Of a stretch of 64,000 nucleotides of DNA, positions 53,378-61,774 are shown in pieces. Made by a program: the position numbers and the translations under genes. Source of the DNA: Azospirillum sp. B510. Lineage in GTDB: Bacteria > Pseudomonadota > Alphaproteobacteria > Azospirillales > Azospirillaceae. The notes under the pieces were generated by a model that was not told where the DNA came from, searched no databases, and was given only the letters and a program-made list of their open reading frames with translations. The stretch spans positions 124,001 to 188,000 of the forward strand of contig NC_013856.1 of assembly GCF_000010725.1 (NCBI RefSeq), read 5' to 3'. Each line of letters begins with the position of its first letter. Position 1 is the first letter of the stretch.

Positions 53378-54439
53378 CTATTTACCGACTGGAGTAACTA
53401 CGTTGACGATTTGAACATTGAGTTTGTTTCGGGAGGCATGAGCTTCCTTAACGACCCGCTCGATCAGCTCCGCGACCGTTGGCGCATCGTGCACGAGTCC
53501 GACGGACATACCTGCGGCCGTCACACCAGCCTCCAGGTCGCCTGTTGTCAAGGTGATGACGTGGCTCTTAAGCATCCGCGACATGCGCATCATCTGCTCG
53601 ATCCTGGTTGGTCCCAGGGACAGAACCTGCCACAGGAGCTTGAGATAGGGCGTATCAAGTTCCTTCGCGATGCTGAAGGAGTCCAGAAAGATCTTCACGA
53701 CGTTCAGCCGTGCTTTCACCATTCGCTCCGCACCCGAAGACTGCAGCACCCGACACGGAAAGCCATCGAAGCGTGTTGAGAAGATCGTATTATCGATTTC
53801 GGACTCAATGGCCTTCTTCTTGAAGTTCTGGTGCAACGGGCTTTCCTGTGTGGTCAGGAAGCAGGTGCCCATCGACACGCCATCGGCACCGAGTGCCAAT
53901 GCCGCAGCTAAGCCGGCTCCATTTCCGATCCCGCCGGCCGCGATGATCGGAATTCGCAGAGTTTCGGCGAGGCGAGGGATCAGCACGAAGGTAGTGACGT
54001 CCGAGGCATGTCCCGCAGCCTCGTGGCCAGTGGCGATGACCGCATCAACACCGTGCTCCTGGGCGCGCTTGGCAAGTTGCACGCCGTTGACGGATGCGAC
54101 CACCTTGCCGCCGTAGCCATGAGCGCGCTTTACGATCCAGTCGCCTTTGCCCATGGAATAATTGATGATCGGAACCCGCTCCTCCAGCAGAACCTGCATG
54201 TTTTCCTTGCCGTTCGGTAGCGCCAGGGGAACATTGGCGGCAAACGGTTTGTCGGTCAGCGATCGGATCTCACGAATGGCCGCCCGCGTGACTTCAGGCG
54301 GGTGAGAACCGGCCCCGTAATTGCCCAGCCCACCCGCGTTCGAGACGGCGGCCACCATTTTGGGGAGGGCGACTTTTCCCATGCCGGCGTTGAGGATGGG
54401 ATAAGTGATGCCAAACAATTCGGTAATTGCCGTCTTCAT
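53378..54439 (-). CDS. Nitronate monooxygenase-family flavoprotein (possibly IpdC-like)
   Basis: A 353-residue FMN TIM-barrel protein of the 2-nitropropane dioxygenase family from ATG 54439. Blocks: ITYPILNAGMGKVALPKMVA, AVSNAGGLGNYGAG, DAVIATGHEAAGHASD, PIIAAGGIGNGAGLAAALAL and GADGVSMGTCFLTTQES. In actinobacterial steroid catabolism a protein annotated this way (IpdC) acts on a CoA thioester of ring C/D degradation. The neighbouring enoyl-CoA hydratase genes and the KstD-like gene make that reading attractive here, but it is an inference. It is the last gene of a four-gene leftward operon. Confidence 0.83.
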   Translation of the reverse strand: MKTAITELFGITYPILNAGMGKVALPKMVAAVSNAGGLGNYGAGSHPPEVTRAAIREIRSLTDKPFAANVPLALPNGKENMQVLLEERVPIINYSMGKGDWIVKRAHGYGGKVVASVNGVQLAKRAQEHGVDAVIATGHEAAGHASDVTTFVLIPRLAETLRIPIIAAGGIGNGAGLAAALALGADGVSMGTCFLTTQESPLHQNFKKKAIESEIDNTIFSTRFDGFPCRVLQSSGAERMVKARLNVVKIFLDSFSIAKELDTPYLKLLWQVLSLGPTRIEQMMRMSRMLKSHVITLTTGDLEAGVTAAGMSVGLVHDAPTVAELIERVVKEAHASRNKLNVQIVNVVTPVGK

Positions 54440-54658
54440 GCTGTGCCTCGCGCGAATAGTAGGGAACCGGTTCGGCACCTTTAACCGGCGGTGACTGACG
54501 ACAGCCGTCGGTATCCGCGTCCCCGGTATCCAGGTCGGTCAGGCGGTGCTACTCATGCCGCCGACGCTCTCGATCCTGAATTTTCAGAAGCGAGAGCCGT
54601 TGATCTCGTTTGAATGGCGGCGGCCTCTCCCCCCCCGGACCGGCCGCCGCCCAACCGT

Positions 54659-55558
54659 TCAGCGGTACGCCGGCTCTTCCCACCAGGGGAAAAAATCGGG
54701 CATGTCCCGCGAAACGGTATCGGTGAATTGGGGGAGCCGCTTTTCCAGGAAGGACTGGACGCCTTCCTTGGCATCGGGGCTACGACCCCGCGTACAGATT
54801 CCGCGGCTCTCGATCTGGTGGGCTTCCATCGGATGCCCCATCCCCAGACCGCGCCAAGCCATCTGGCGCATCAGCGCGATTGAAACGGGTGCTGTGTTGT
54901 CCGCTATTTCGCGGGCGATGGCGTAGGCGGTCGGGAGCAACTGGTCGTGAGGGACCACATCGCGCACCAATCCTCCATCCTTCAACTCGTCGGCGGACAA
55001 AACCCGGCCGCTGAAGCTCCATTCCAACGCCTTGCTGATACCGACGACGCGCGGCAGAAACCATGCGGAACAGCACTCGAAGACAATTCCGCGCCGCGCA
55101 TAAACGAAGCCGACACGGGCCTTTTCGCTGGCGATGCGGATATCCATCGGCAGCAGCATCGATGCCCCTACACCCACAGCAGCCCCGTTGATCGCACCGA
55201 TGACCGGCTTGAGGCTGGCGAAAATGCGCAGCCCCAGCAGTCCACCGCCATCGCGGGCCGCTTCGGAACTATAGTCGATGGTTCCGTCGGGCCGCACTGC
55301 CGATTGCGTGGCGCCCTTGGGCGTCTTTTCCTTGTCGAAGATCTCCGCCCCTTTCGACAGATCGGCGCCGCCACAGAACGCCTTGCCGGCTCCGGTCACG
55401 ACTACGGCGCGAACGGCGTCGTCGCGATCCGTACGGTCGAACGCATCGATCAGCTCCATGATCACGGACCTGTTCATCGTGTTGAACACGTCAGGACGGT
55501 TGAGCGTGATGATGGCGATCCCGTTCTCGCTCTCGTAGCGGATGGTTTCGTAGGTCAT
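54659..55558 (-). CDS. Enoyl-CoA hydratase/isomerase family protein 1
   Basis: A 299-residue crotonase-fold protein. The CoA/oxyanion segments are VVVTGAGKAFCGGADLSKGA and VIGAINGAAVGVGASMLLPM followed by DIRIASEKARVGFVYARRG. The C-terminal block SRDMPDFFPWWEEPAYR is family-typical. It would hydrate, isomerise or hydrolyse a CoA thioester intermediate; the exact reaction cannot be read. The gene lies 126 bp after its upstream neighbour and 219 bp before the flavoprotein gene. Confidence 0.88.
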   Translation of the reverse strand: MTYETIRYESENGIAIITLNRPDVFNTMNRSVIMELIDAFDRTDRDDAVRAVVVTGAGKAFCGGADLSKGAEIFDKEKTPKGATQSAVRPDGTIDYSSEAARDGGGLLGLRIFASLKPVIGAINGAAVGVGASMLLPMDIRIASEKARVGFVYARRGIVFECCSAWFLPRVVGISKALEWSFSGRVLSADELKDGGLVRDVVPHDQLLPTAYAIAREIADNTAPVSIALMRQMAWRGLGMGHPMEAHQIESRGICTRGRSPDAKEGVQSFLEKRLPQFTDTVSRDMPDFFPWWEEPAYR

Positions 55559-55684
55559 ATCTGGTCCTTGGTACGGGCGATAGGCCTGCGGAAATCGATG
55601 TACCGCTCGGCTCCGATGGTGCGAAAGAGGTGGAGGCTTGGCTGGTAGGCCTATGGCCGCAGCCCGGTCGCACAGATGCTGCCG

Positions 55685-56503
55685 TTACCGATTGCTGTAT
55701 TTCGGGGAGCGCTTTTCCAGGAAGGATTTGCGCTTTTCCACGGCGTCTTCGGTGGATTGGGCCATGAACACGCCGCGGGTTTCCAGTTCCATGGCTTGTT
55801 CGAGGCTGCCCGCGTTCATGTTGTTCCACAATGACTGCTTGGTCAACCAGATACCGATCGGCACGTTGACAGCGATGCTCTTGGCCAACTCGAGGCAGGC
55901 GTCTTGCAACTCCTCGTCCGGCACGGTCCGCAGCACCAGACCGATCCGTTCGGCCTCGTCGGACTGCACTGTGCGGGCGGTCAGCAGGATCTCCGCCGCA
56001 CGTTGGGTGCCCACCGCGCGCGGCAGCATATAGGTCATGCCCAATTCCGCACCGGTGGCGGCGTTGTGGATCGAGTTCACGAATTTTGCCGATTTGCCAG
56101 CGATCGCAATATCAGCGGCCAGCGGCAAGGCATACCCCATGCCGGCGACGGTTCCGTTGACGCCGCAGATGACCGGCTGCGGCAACGAGCGCATCAGCGA
56201 CGGGATGGAGGCGATGACGCTCATTGCGTACTTGGTATGATACGCCTTGCCGACATCCGGCACCACCCAATCGGGCGCGCCCCCGGCGCGCAGATCGTGT
56301 CCGGTGCAGAATGCCTTGCCGGTTCCGGTCAGGATCACCACCCGCGTCATCGGATCGAATTTGATGGCGTTGAGAAGGGCGACGAACTCCTTGTACATCG
56401 TAAATGTAAAGGCATTCATCGAGTTCGGCCGGTTCAGGACGATCCGCTTGATGCCTTCGGCCGGCTCTTCGATCAGAAAATTATCGGAAATATTTTCCGA
56501 CAT
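55685..56503 (-). CDS. Enoyl-CoA hydratase/isomerase family protein 2
   Basis: A 272-residue crotonase-fold protein from ATG 56503, preceded by AGGAG. Blocks: KRIVLNRPNSMNAFTFTMYK, VVILTGTGKAFCTGHDLRAG, VICGVNGTVAGMGYALPLAA and GAELGMTYMLPRAVGTQRAA. The end SFLEKRSPKYSNR resembles SFLEKRLP in protein 1, so the two are paralogues. It may act on consecutive CoA intermediates or form a mixed complex with its paralogues. Confidence 0.88.
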   Translation of the reverse strand: MSENISDNFLIEEPAEGIKRIVLNRPNSMNAFTFTMYKEFVALLNAIKFDPMTRVVILTGTGKAFCTGHDLRAGGAPDWVVPDVGKAYHTKYAMSVIASIPSLMRSLPQPVICGVNGTVAGMGYALPLAADIAIAGKSAKFVNSIHNAATGAELGMTYMLPRAVGTQRAAEILLTARTVQSDEAERIGLVLRTVPDEELQDACLELAKSIAVNVPIGIWLTKQSLWNNMNAGSLEQAMELETRGVFMAQSTEDAVEKRKSFLEKRSPKYSNR

Positions 56504-56520
56504 AGCTTTACTCCTAGATA

Positions 56521-57420
56521 TTATTTTCTCAGCCAATGGGATTGAACCATGCCGTCGCCGAACGGTTCATCCCTGTTCTTGAGCGCAGCCTTCAGGCCGT
56601 GTTCCGCCATGTCGGCCTTGAACTGGCTGCGGCGCGGCCCCCTGGACAGGTGGGCGCGGGCATCCATTTCCACGGAGAAGCGTTGCAGGGTTCGTGCCCC
56701 TTGCAGTTCCAGCGCGGCATTGACGATTCGCTTATGCGCCGACAGCAGTTCGGCATCGACGAAGCTGATGCGTCGGGCCAACTCGTCGACTGCGGCGTCG
56801 AGTTCCTCGGCTGGGACCGCATCGAGGACTAGACCGATGCGGGCGGCGTCGCGGCCACGCAGATTGTCGCCGGTCATCAGGATCCGTTTCGCCCATTGAG
56901 GCCCGACATGGTAAATCCACATCTGGTTGGGAGGTGTGCCGTTGGCGCGTGCCGCCGGGAACCCGAGTTTGGCCTCTTCCGTGCAGATGATGAAATCGCA
57001 CATCAGCGCAATATCAGTTCCGCCGGCCAGGCAATTGCCCTGGACCTTGGCAATAACCGGCTTGTGCATGTCGAACAGGACCATGCAAAGCTTCTGCGTC
57101 TGCTCCAGATTCCAGCAATCGTCGTCGATCGATCCGTTCTGCGTGCGATAGCGCAGTTCGTCCCAGGGCGGCGTGCCGTCCTTGTAGCCGGCATAGGCCC
57201 CAGCAAGATCATAGCCGGCGCAGAAATCCTTCCCCGCGCCTTCCAGAATGATGACGTTCACCTCGGTGAGGGCGTCGGCCTCCATCAGCGCATCCCGTAA
57301 TTCGGTCAGCATGGCCGGATGCATGGCGTTGCGCTTATCAGGACGATTAAGGATGATGCGCGCAATGCGATCTTGGACGGAAAAAAGAACATATTCGGAA
57401 CTGTTGAGATATTTGTTCAC
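56521..57420 (-). CDS. Enoyl-CoA hydratase/isomerase family protein 3
   Basis: A 299-residue crotonase-fold protein. Blocks: RIARIILNRPDKRNAMHPAM, VNVIILEGAGKDFCAGYDLA, VIAKVQGNCLAGGTDIALMC and FIICTEEAKLGFPAARANGT. The start is GTG 57420 with GGGTGAAG upstream. It is the first gene of the leftward operon. Its insert before the helical part and the end EPFGDGMVQSHWLRK set it apart from proteins 1 and 2. Confidence 0.87.
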   Translation of the reverse strand: MNKYLNSSEYVLFSVQDRIARIILNRPDKRNAMHPAMLTELRDALMEADALTEVNVIILEGAGKDFCAGYDLAGAYAGYKDGTPPWDELRYRTQNGSIDDDCWNLEQTQKLCMVLFDMHKPVIAKVQGNCLAGGTDIALMCDFIICTEEAKLGFPAARANGTPPNQMWIYHVGPQWAKRILMTGDNLRGRDAARIGLVLDAVPAEELDAAVDELARRISFVDAELLSAHKRIVNAALELQGARTLQRFSVEMDARAHLSRGPRRSQFKADMAEHGLKAALKNRDEPFGDGMVQSHWLRK

Positions 57421-57510
57421 GGCTTCACCCGTATCGTGCGAAAATCGGAACTACGGTCAACAATATAAACGCCTCTTTCCGAGAGGGTCAATGTTTGTTT
57501 TGCCATCGGA
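57421..57510. promoter_or_regulatory. Upstream region of the enoyl-CoA hydratase operon
   Basis: A short AT-richer stretch upstream of the GTG at 57420 should contain the promoter for the four-gene operon. No GAACGATA core occurs here, so control by the TetR at 43748 is not supported for this unit. Confidence 0.45.
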
Positions 57511-57668
57511 TCGGTTGGGTGGTGGGCTGCGGATCAGGAAGCAGCCTTCCGCGAGGATCATCGCCGGACCAGCAACGGCGAGCAATTCCGCATCGTGGTC
57601 GGGCTGGTGACGAAGACCGGCCCGTCGGTCGACTTCTGCGGCTACTGGCAGCGCGCTCACGCGGCGTG
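57511..57668 (+). pseudogene. Unidentified gene tail, plus strand
   Basis: The plus frame ending at TGA 57666-57668 reads WAADQEAAFREDHRRTSNGE, then QFRIVVGLVTKTGPSVDFCG and YWQRAHAA. It looks like a genuine C-terminus without its start, which would have to be beyond the catabolic operon. I do not recognise the family. Confidence 0.4.
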
Positions 57669-57813
57669 ATCGGCGGGTTCGGCCGGAAGGCGCCAGCGGG
57701 CGCGCAGGCCATTGCCGATCTTCTCCACCGTGCCCTTGCCTTTCTGGACGGTCAGGGTGTTGAGCACGCGCTGGGCGAAGTCGGAGCGGGTCTTGCGGTC
57801 TTCCGGATTGAAC
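57657..57813 (-). pseudogene. Unidentified gene tail, minus strand
   Basis: The complement encodes NPEDRKTRSDFAQRVLNTLT, then VQKGKGTVEKIGNGLRARWR and LPAEPADHAA ending at 57657. It converges on and overlaps the plus-strand tail by 12 bp. The upstream part is cut by the IS3-C fragment at 57814. The family is not recognised. Confidence 0.4.
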
Positions 57814-58021
57814 TGAACCGCACCGGGTTTGCTGGATGCCCCGTTTCTTGAGAGACTGGGGTCGACAAGACGAAGCAAGCATCACCCAAATAGGCCTCTG
57901 AAGTGCGCGAACGCGCGGTTCGGATGGTGTTTTCGACCACGAAGGCGAACACGCGTCGCAGTGGGCGGCGATCAGTTCGATCGCTGCGAAGATCGACTGC
58001 ATGGCGGAGACGTTGCGGGGC
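57814..58021 (+). mobile_element. IS3-family element C, copy 2, orfA-side fragment
   Basis: Starts TGAACCGCACCGGGTTTGCT and follows IS3-C copy 1 (complement) through orfA (AAGCAAGCATCACCCAAAT and further). It has several indels, and the orfA ATG is changed to AAG. IS256 copy B interrupts it at 58022; about 1 kb of the middle of IS3-C is missing. Confidence 0.8.
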
Positions 58022-58060
58022 GATAGTGTCCGCGAAGGTGGTGGAAATTTGGTGATCGCC

Positions 58061-58096
58061 CTGGGGGTGGGGCATGCCCCACCCCCAGGGCGGCGT
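58061..58096. other. Perfect palindrome between the IS256 left end and its transposase gene
   Basis: Arms CGCCCTGGGGGTGGGGCA and its exact complement meet at position 58078/58079. It can form a very stable hairpin upstream of the transposase gene, likely acting as a shield against readthrough or as a protein-binding site. Confidence 0.8.
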
Positions 58097-58175
58097 CTTG
58101 CGCGAAAGAGGTGGTCATTGGGCCGGTCGGCTAGAGTGGAGTTGCGCACTTCCTCTTGCCCGAAGGACCACCCCA

Positions 58176-59384
58176 ATGACCGAGGATAGTATGGCACTGG
58201 CAGACCTGCTCCAGAAGGCCGGCGACGGCGATTTTCTGCGCGCCGTCGCCGAGACGGTGCTGCAGATGCTGATGGAAGCCGACGTCGAAGGGCAGATCGG
58301 CGCCGGGCGTCACGAACGAAGCGCCGAGCGGCAGACCTACCGCAACGGCTACCGCGACCGGGCGCTGGATACGCGCCTGGGCACACTGAACCTGCGCATC
58401 CCCAAGCTGCGTCAGGGCAGTTACTTCCCCCCCTTTCTCGAAGCCCGCAAGACCAGCGAGAAAGCCCTGGTGGCGGTGATCCAGGAAGCCTGGATCGGCG
58501 GTGTCTCGACCCGCCGCGTTGACGAGTTGGCCCAGGCGATGGGTCTGTCGGGGATCTCGAAGTCGACGGTCTCCAAGCTGTGCCGAGACATCGACGAGCG
58601 GGTCAACGCCTTCCTCGACCGTCCGCTGGAGGGCGACTGGCCTTACCTGTGGCTGGACGCCACCTACCTCAAGCAGCGCGAGGGGGGACGCATCGTCTCC
58701 GTCGCCGCCATAATCGCCGTGGCCGCCAACACCGAGGGCAAGCGCGAGATCGTCGGCCTGCACATCGGCCCGTCGGAAGCCGAGGTGTTCTGGAGCGATT
58801 TTCTCAAGAAACTCAAGGCCCGCGGCCTGAAGGGCGTGAAGCTGGTGATTTCCGATGCCCATGAAGGGCTGAAGGCCGCCATCGCCCGTGTCATGGGCGC
58901 CACTTGGCAGCGCTGCCGAGTCCACTGGATGCGCAACGCGCTCGCCTATGTGCCCAAGGCCCAGAACTCCATGGCCGCCGCCGCTCTGCGCCAGGCCTTT
59001 CTCCAGCCCGACGCCGAAGCCGCTCACCAAGCCTTCCGACATATCGCCGAGCAGATGCGCGACCGATGGCCCAAGCTGGCCTCCTTCATGGACAGCAGCG
59101 AGCATGACGTGCTCGCCTACATGGGCTTTCCTGCCCAGCATCGCACCAAGCTGCACAGCACCAACACCTTGGAACGCCTGAACAAGGAGGTCAAACGCCG
59201 CGCCGACGTCGTCGGCATCTTCCCAGGTGAGGCATCGATCATCCGACTGATCGGCGCGGTGCTCCTCGAACAGAACGACGAATGGCAGACCCAGAACCGC
59301 TACATGCAGGTCGAGGCCATGGCCGAGCTGACGCCGGCCAGTGAAAGCCAATCGGCCATCACCTCTCCACCCAAGGCCGCCTGA
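58176..59384 (+). CDS. IS256-family (Mutator-type) transposase
   Basis: A 402-residue transposase from ATG 58176, preceded by GAAGGA. The N-terminal binding region is VEGQIGAGRHERSAERQTYR. The DDE core is YLWLDATYLKQREGGRIVSV, GVKLVISDAHEGLKAAIARV with the C/D-x2-H type CRVHWMRNAL, and HSTNTLERLNKEVKRRADVV. The frame is intact and both ends are present, so it is probably active. Confidence 0.94.
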   Translation: MTEDSMALADLLQKAGDGDFLRAVAETVLQMLMEADVEGQIGAGRHERSAERQTYRNGYRDRALDTRLGTLNLRIPKLRQGSYFPPFLEARKTSEKALVAVIQEAWIGGVSTRRVDELAQAMGLSGISKSTVSKLCRDIDERVNAFLDRPLEGDWPYLWLDATYLKQREGGRIVSVAAIIAVAANTEGKREIVGLHIGPSEAEVFWSDFLKKLKARGLKGVKLVISDAHEGLKAAIARVMGATWQRCRVHWMRNALAYVPKAQNSMAAAALRQAFLQPDAEAAHQAFRHIAEQMRDRWPKLASFMDSSEHDVLAYMGFPAQHRTKLHSTNTLERLNKEVKRRADVVGIFPGEASIIRLIGAVLLEQNDEWQTQNRYMQVEAMAELTPASESQSAITSPPKAA

Positions 59385-59438
59385 ACAATGGCCATCTCAG
59401 CGCGCATCCGAATTTCCACCATCTTGACGGACGCTATC

Positions 59439-59538
59439 TTCCTCACAGGCCGAAGCACGCTATTATGCCCAAACCGAGGACGTCGCTATGGCAGCGTGAC
59501 ACAAGCCAAATGGCCTCCGGGAAAACCGGCGCGGTTCA
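59439..59538 (+). mobile_element. IS3-family element C, copy 2, orfB-side end
   Basis: Codes for the last residues of IS3-C OrfB ([16 protein letters not shown]) and ends with the terminus whose complement is TGAACCGCGCCGGTTTTCCC. It is the other end of the element broken by IS256 copy B. Confidence 0.8.
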
Positions 59539-59699
59539 GTTCGATGATCGACCAATCCTCATCACTCAGATCGCTCGGGTAGCGCAGGCCACTGCGATCA
59601 TGACGGTCACGTTTCTCTGGTGTCCATATCCGAGCCTCCCTCTTCGAGGCTCTCTTGAATCACAACCGATTCATCGGATTCAACTCCTTCTCGGACAGA
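59539..59699 (-). mobile_element. IS5-family 5' fragment, second copy
   Basis: Almost identical to 51448-51617 (complement encoding RYPSDLSDEDWSIIE). It is cut short at both sides by IS3-C and by the IS110 element. The two fragments share the same IS3-C neighbour, so the two mosaics have a common ancestor. Confidence 0.75.
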
Positions 59700-59797
59700 T
59701 GGGGTGATTGGGGTCACGCCGAGAAGGTGGCTGCTCCAGACGAGATGAGGGAACGTGGTCCGTGTGCAACGGCCACAAGCATCACGGAGGAGCCGCC

Positions 59798-60829
59798 ATG
59801 GAGTATTATGCCGGCCTGGACGTTTCGCTGGAAGAGACTGCGGTGTGCATCATCGATGCGCAGGGTGCGGTGGTGAAGGAGGCCAAGGTTGCCAGCGAGC
59901 CGAAAGCGTTGATCGGCTTCTTTGAGGGGGTCGGCCTGTCGATGGGTCGGATCGGTCTGGAAGCGTGTTCGCTGACGGCTTGGCTTCACGATCGGATGGC
60001 GGCGGCGGGTCTGCCCGTCGTCTGCATGGAAACGCGCCAAGCCAAGGCGGCGATGGGGGCGATGCCGATCAAGACGGATCGCAACGATGCCCGCGGGCTG
60101 GCGCAGATCGTGCGGACCGGCTGGTTTCGACCGGTGCACGTCAAGAGCGCGCAATGCCGGTCCTGGCGGGCGTTGCTGAGTGCCCGGCGCCTGGTGCTGA
60201 ACAAGTTGCGCGACATCGAAAACGGTGTGCGGGCGCTGCTGCGCGAGGTCGGGATCAAGCTCGGAACACCCGGACGCAAGCAATTCGCCGCCCGGGTTCG
60301 CGAATTGGCGGCTTCCGACGCCGTCTTGGCGGCCTTGGCCGAACCGCTGCTGACGATCATCGAAACCATGCTGGGCGAACTGGCACGCCTGACCCGGCAG
60401 GTTCTGACGATCGTACGCGGCGAAACGGTCTGCCGCCGCCTGATGACGGTGCCCGGCGTCGGCCCGCTGACTGCCTTGGCCTTCCGCGCCACGGTGGACC
60501 GGCCCGAGCGCTTCCGCCACTCGCGCGATGTCGGCGCCCATCTCGGCTTGACGCCGCGGCGCTACCAGTCAGGGGAAACCGATATCCAGGGAAGGATCAG
60601 CCGATGTGGCGACGAGCTGGCGCGAACCGCCCTGTATGAGGCGGCCCACGCGCTGCTCGTCCGCTCGCGGAAATGGTCGAGCCTGCGGGCCTGGGGCATG
60701 AAGGTCGCGAAGGCTCGCGGCATGGCCCGGGCACGCGTTGCCGTCGCCCGCAAGCTCGCGGTCATCCTGCATCGGATGTGGCAGGACGGCAGCGAGTTCC
60801 GCTGGGGTAAGGAGCCCGTCGCCGCATGA
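59798..60829 (+). CDS. IS110-family DEDD transposase
   Basis: A 343-residue recombinase from ATG 59798, with ACGGAGGAG upstream. The N-terminal RuvC-like DEDD residues are D8 (YAGLDVSLEE), E55 (IGLEACSLT), D94 and D97 (KTDRNDARGLAQ). The C-terminal Tnp domain has the conserved serine S268 in GRISRCGDELARTALYEAA, after TVPGVGPLTALAFRATVDRP. Full length and intact. Enzymes of this family act with a structured element-encoded RNA that selects donor and target DNA. Confidence 0.93.
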   Translation: MEYYAGLDVSLEETAVCIIDAQGAVVKEAKVASEPKALIGFFEGVGLSMGRIGLEACSLTAWLHDRMAAAGLPVVCMETRQAKAAMGAMPIKTDRNDARGLAQIVRTGWFRPVHVKSAQCRSWRALLSARRLVLNKLRDIENGVRALLREVGIKLGTPGRKQFAARVRELAASDAVLAALAEPLLTIIETMLGELARLTRQVLTIVRGETVCRRLMTVPGVGPLTALAFRATVDRPERFRHSRDVGAHLGLTPRRYQSGETDIQGRISRCGDELARTALYEAAHALLVRSRKWSSLRAWGMKVAKARGMARARVAVARKLAVILHRMWQDGSEFRWGKEPVAA

Positions 60830-60832
60830 CGA

Positions 60833-61290
60833 TGTAGAAGCCCACCAACCGAATTCGTCGGCAGCGACGAACCGGATCGTTCCCGTGGGGACGATGGGCG
60901 AGGCGATCTCGTTGAGAGTCCGGAACCGCCGGGGGCAACTCCGGCAGGTCGCCAGACAGATTGAGACGCCTCGCCTTCCGGACCCCATGATGCGGCGGCC
61001 TCCGCGCCGACCGCGAAGAGAAGCGCGTGACCCAGGGGAACGGTCATTCGTCCAGCCCGACCGCCGGCCAGTTCAGCACCGTGCTCGGGACCGTCAAGGA
61101 CGCGGTACCCGCGCCGCTGACGCGGTGACCTGCGGCCATCCTTGACCGTCCCGGCGCGCGGCGCTCTGACGATCCCAGGTCGGGACGGAGGGATGGTCTG
61201 GATCAGTCGAACAAAGGGATAAGCACCCCCATACCCGCCGAAATCAGTAGGGAGCAGAAAAGGCACATCCCGCCTTGACCCCACAAACCC
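60833..61290 (+). ncRNA. Candidate bridge-RNA region downstream of the IS110 transposase
   Basis: About 460 bp between the transposase stop and the inferred element end have no coding potential but contain several short GC-rich inverted segments (for example around 60930-60950). In the IS1111 subgroup of IS110 the guide RNA lies downstream of the gene; in classical IS110 members it lies upstream. Here only about 95 bp lie upstream, so downstream is more plausible. Strand and boundaries are inferred; no fold was computed. Confidence 0.4.
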
Positions 61291-61305
61291 AATCAGAGAG
61301 GGCTC

Positions 61306-61746
61306 TCAGAAGGCGCCGCCGTTCGACTGGGGCAACAGTCCGCGTTCCTGTGGGGTAGCGGCGGTCTGGGCACCGGCCTCGCGCAACACGGCCACCGCCG
61401 CCTTCTGGGCCTCGGCGAACGCCGGAAAGCCGGCGTAGGGAATTGCCTGGATAAGCGCTTCTTCGAGTTCCTTCGGCGTCAGTCCATTGTTGAAGCCGGC
61501 CCGAAGATGGTTGGTCAGCTCGGCGATCTTTCCTTGCCCGATCAGGATGCCGATGGTGACAAGGCTGCGTGAGCGGAGGTCAAGGCCGGGACGGGCCCAG
61601 ACCGCGCCGAAGGCGAAATCGAGCGCTAGCCCGGCGACTTCGGAAAAGGGGCCTCCGGACGCGATCACTCCTTCCATGCCGGTGAGGAACCCTTCCCCCA
61701 TCATGGATCGAAGGACGGTGCGCCCCGCTTCCCGAGTGTCTGTCAT
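61306..61746 (-). CDS. Carboxymuconolactone decarboxylase-family protein
   Basis: A 146-residue all-helical AhpD/PcaC-fold protein from ATG 61746, which has AAGGA upstream. Blocks: GPFSEVAGLALDFAFGAVWA, GLDLRSRSLVTIGILIGQGK, ELTNHLRAGFNNGLTPKELE and LIQAIPYAGFPAFAEAQKAA. The CxxC of AhpD peroxidase-type members is absent, so a lactone decarboxylase or hydratase-like role is more likely than antioxidant function. It follows the acyl-CoA dehydrogenase gene with a 28-bp gap, so they are probably one operon. Confidence 0.87.
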   Translation of the reverse strand: MTDTREAGRTVLRSMMGEGFLTGMEGVIASGGPFSEVAGLALDFAFGAVWARPGLDLRSRSLVTIGILIGQGKIAELTNHLRAGFNNGLTPKELEEALIQAIPYAGFPAFAEAQKAAVAVLREAGAQTAATPQERGLLPQSNGGAF

Positions 61747-61774
61747 GGCCGGTGTCCTTCTCTTGTGGAAATGT

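Larger units (their letters stand above)
58022..59438 (+). mobile_element. IS256-family element, copy B, complete
   Basis: Imperfect inverted repeats GATAGTGTCCGCGAAGGTGG (58022) and, as complement at 59438, GATAGCGTCCGTCAAGATGG. A perfect 36-bp palindrome lies near the left end. It is inserted in IS3-C copy 2 with an adjacent deletion. The source or relative of copy A at 16804. Confidence 0.92.
59700..61290 (+). mobile_element. IS110-family element
   Basis: Encodes a DEDD transposase and carries subterminal short inverted segments: GGGGTCACGCCG near 59710 and, as complement, GGGGTCAAGGCG near 61283. The exact ends are not defined by long inverted repeats, as usual for this family, so the borders are estimates. 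The 470 bp downstream of the gene contain no ORF. Confidence 0.75.
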
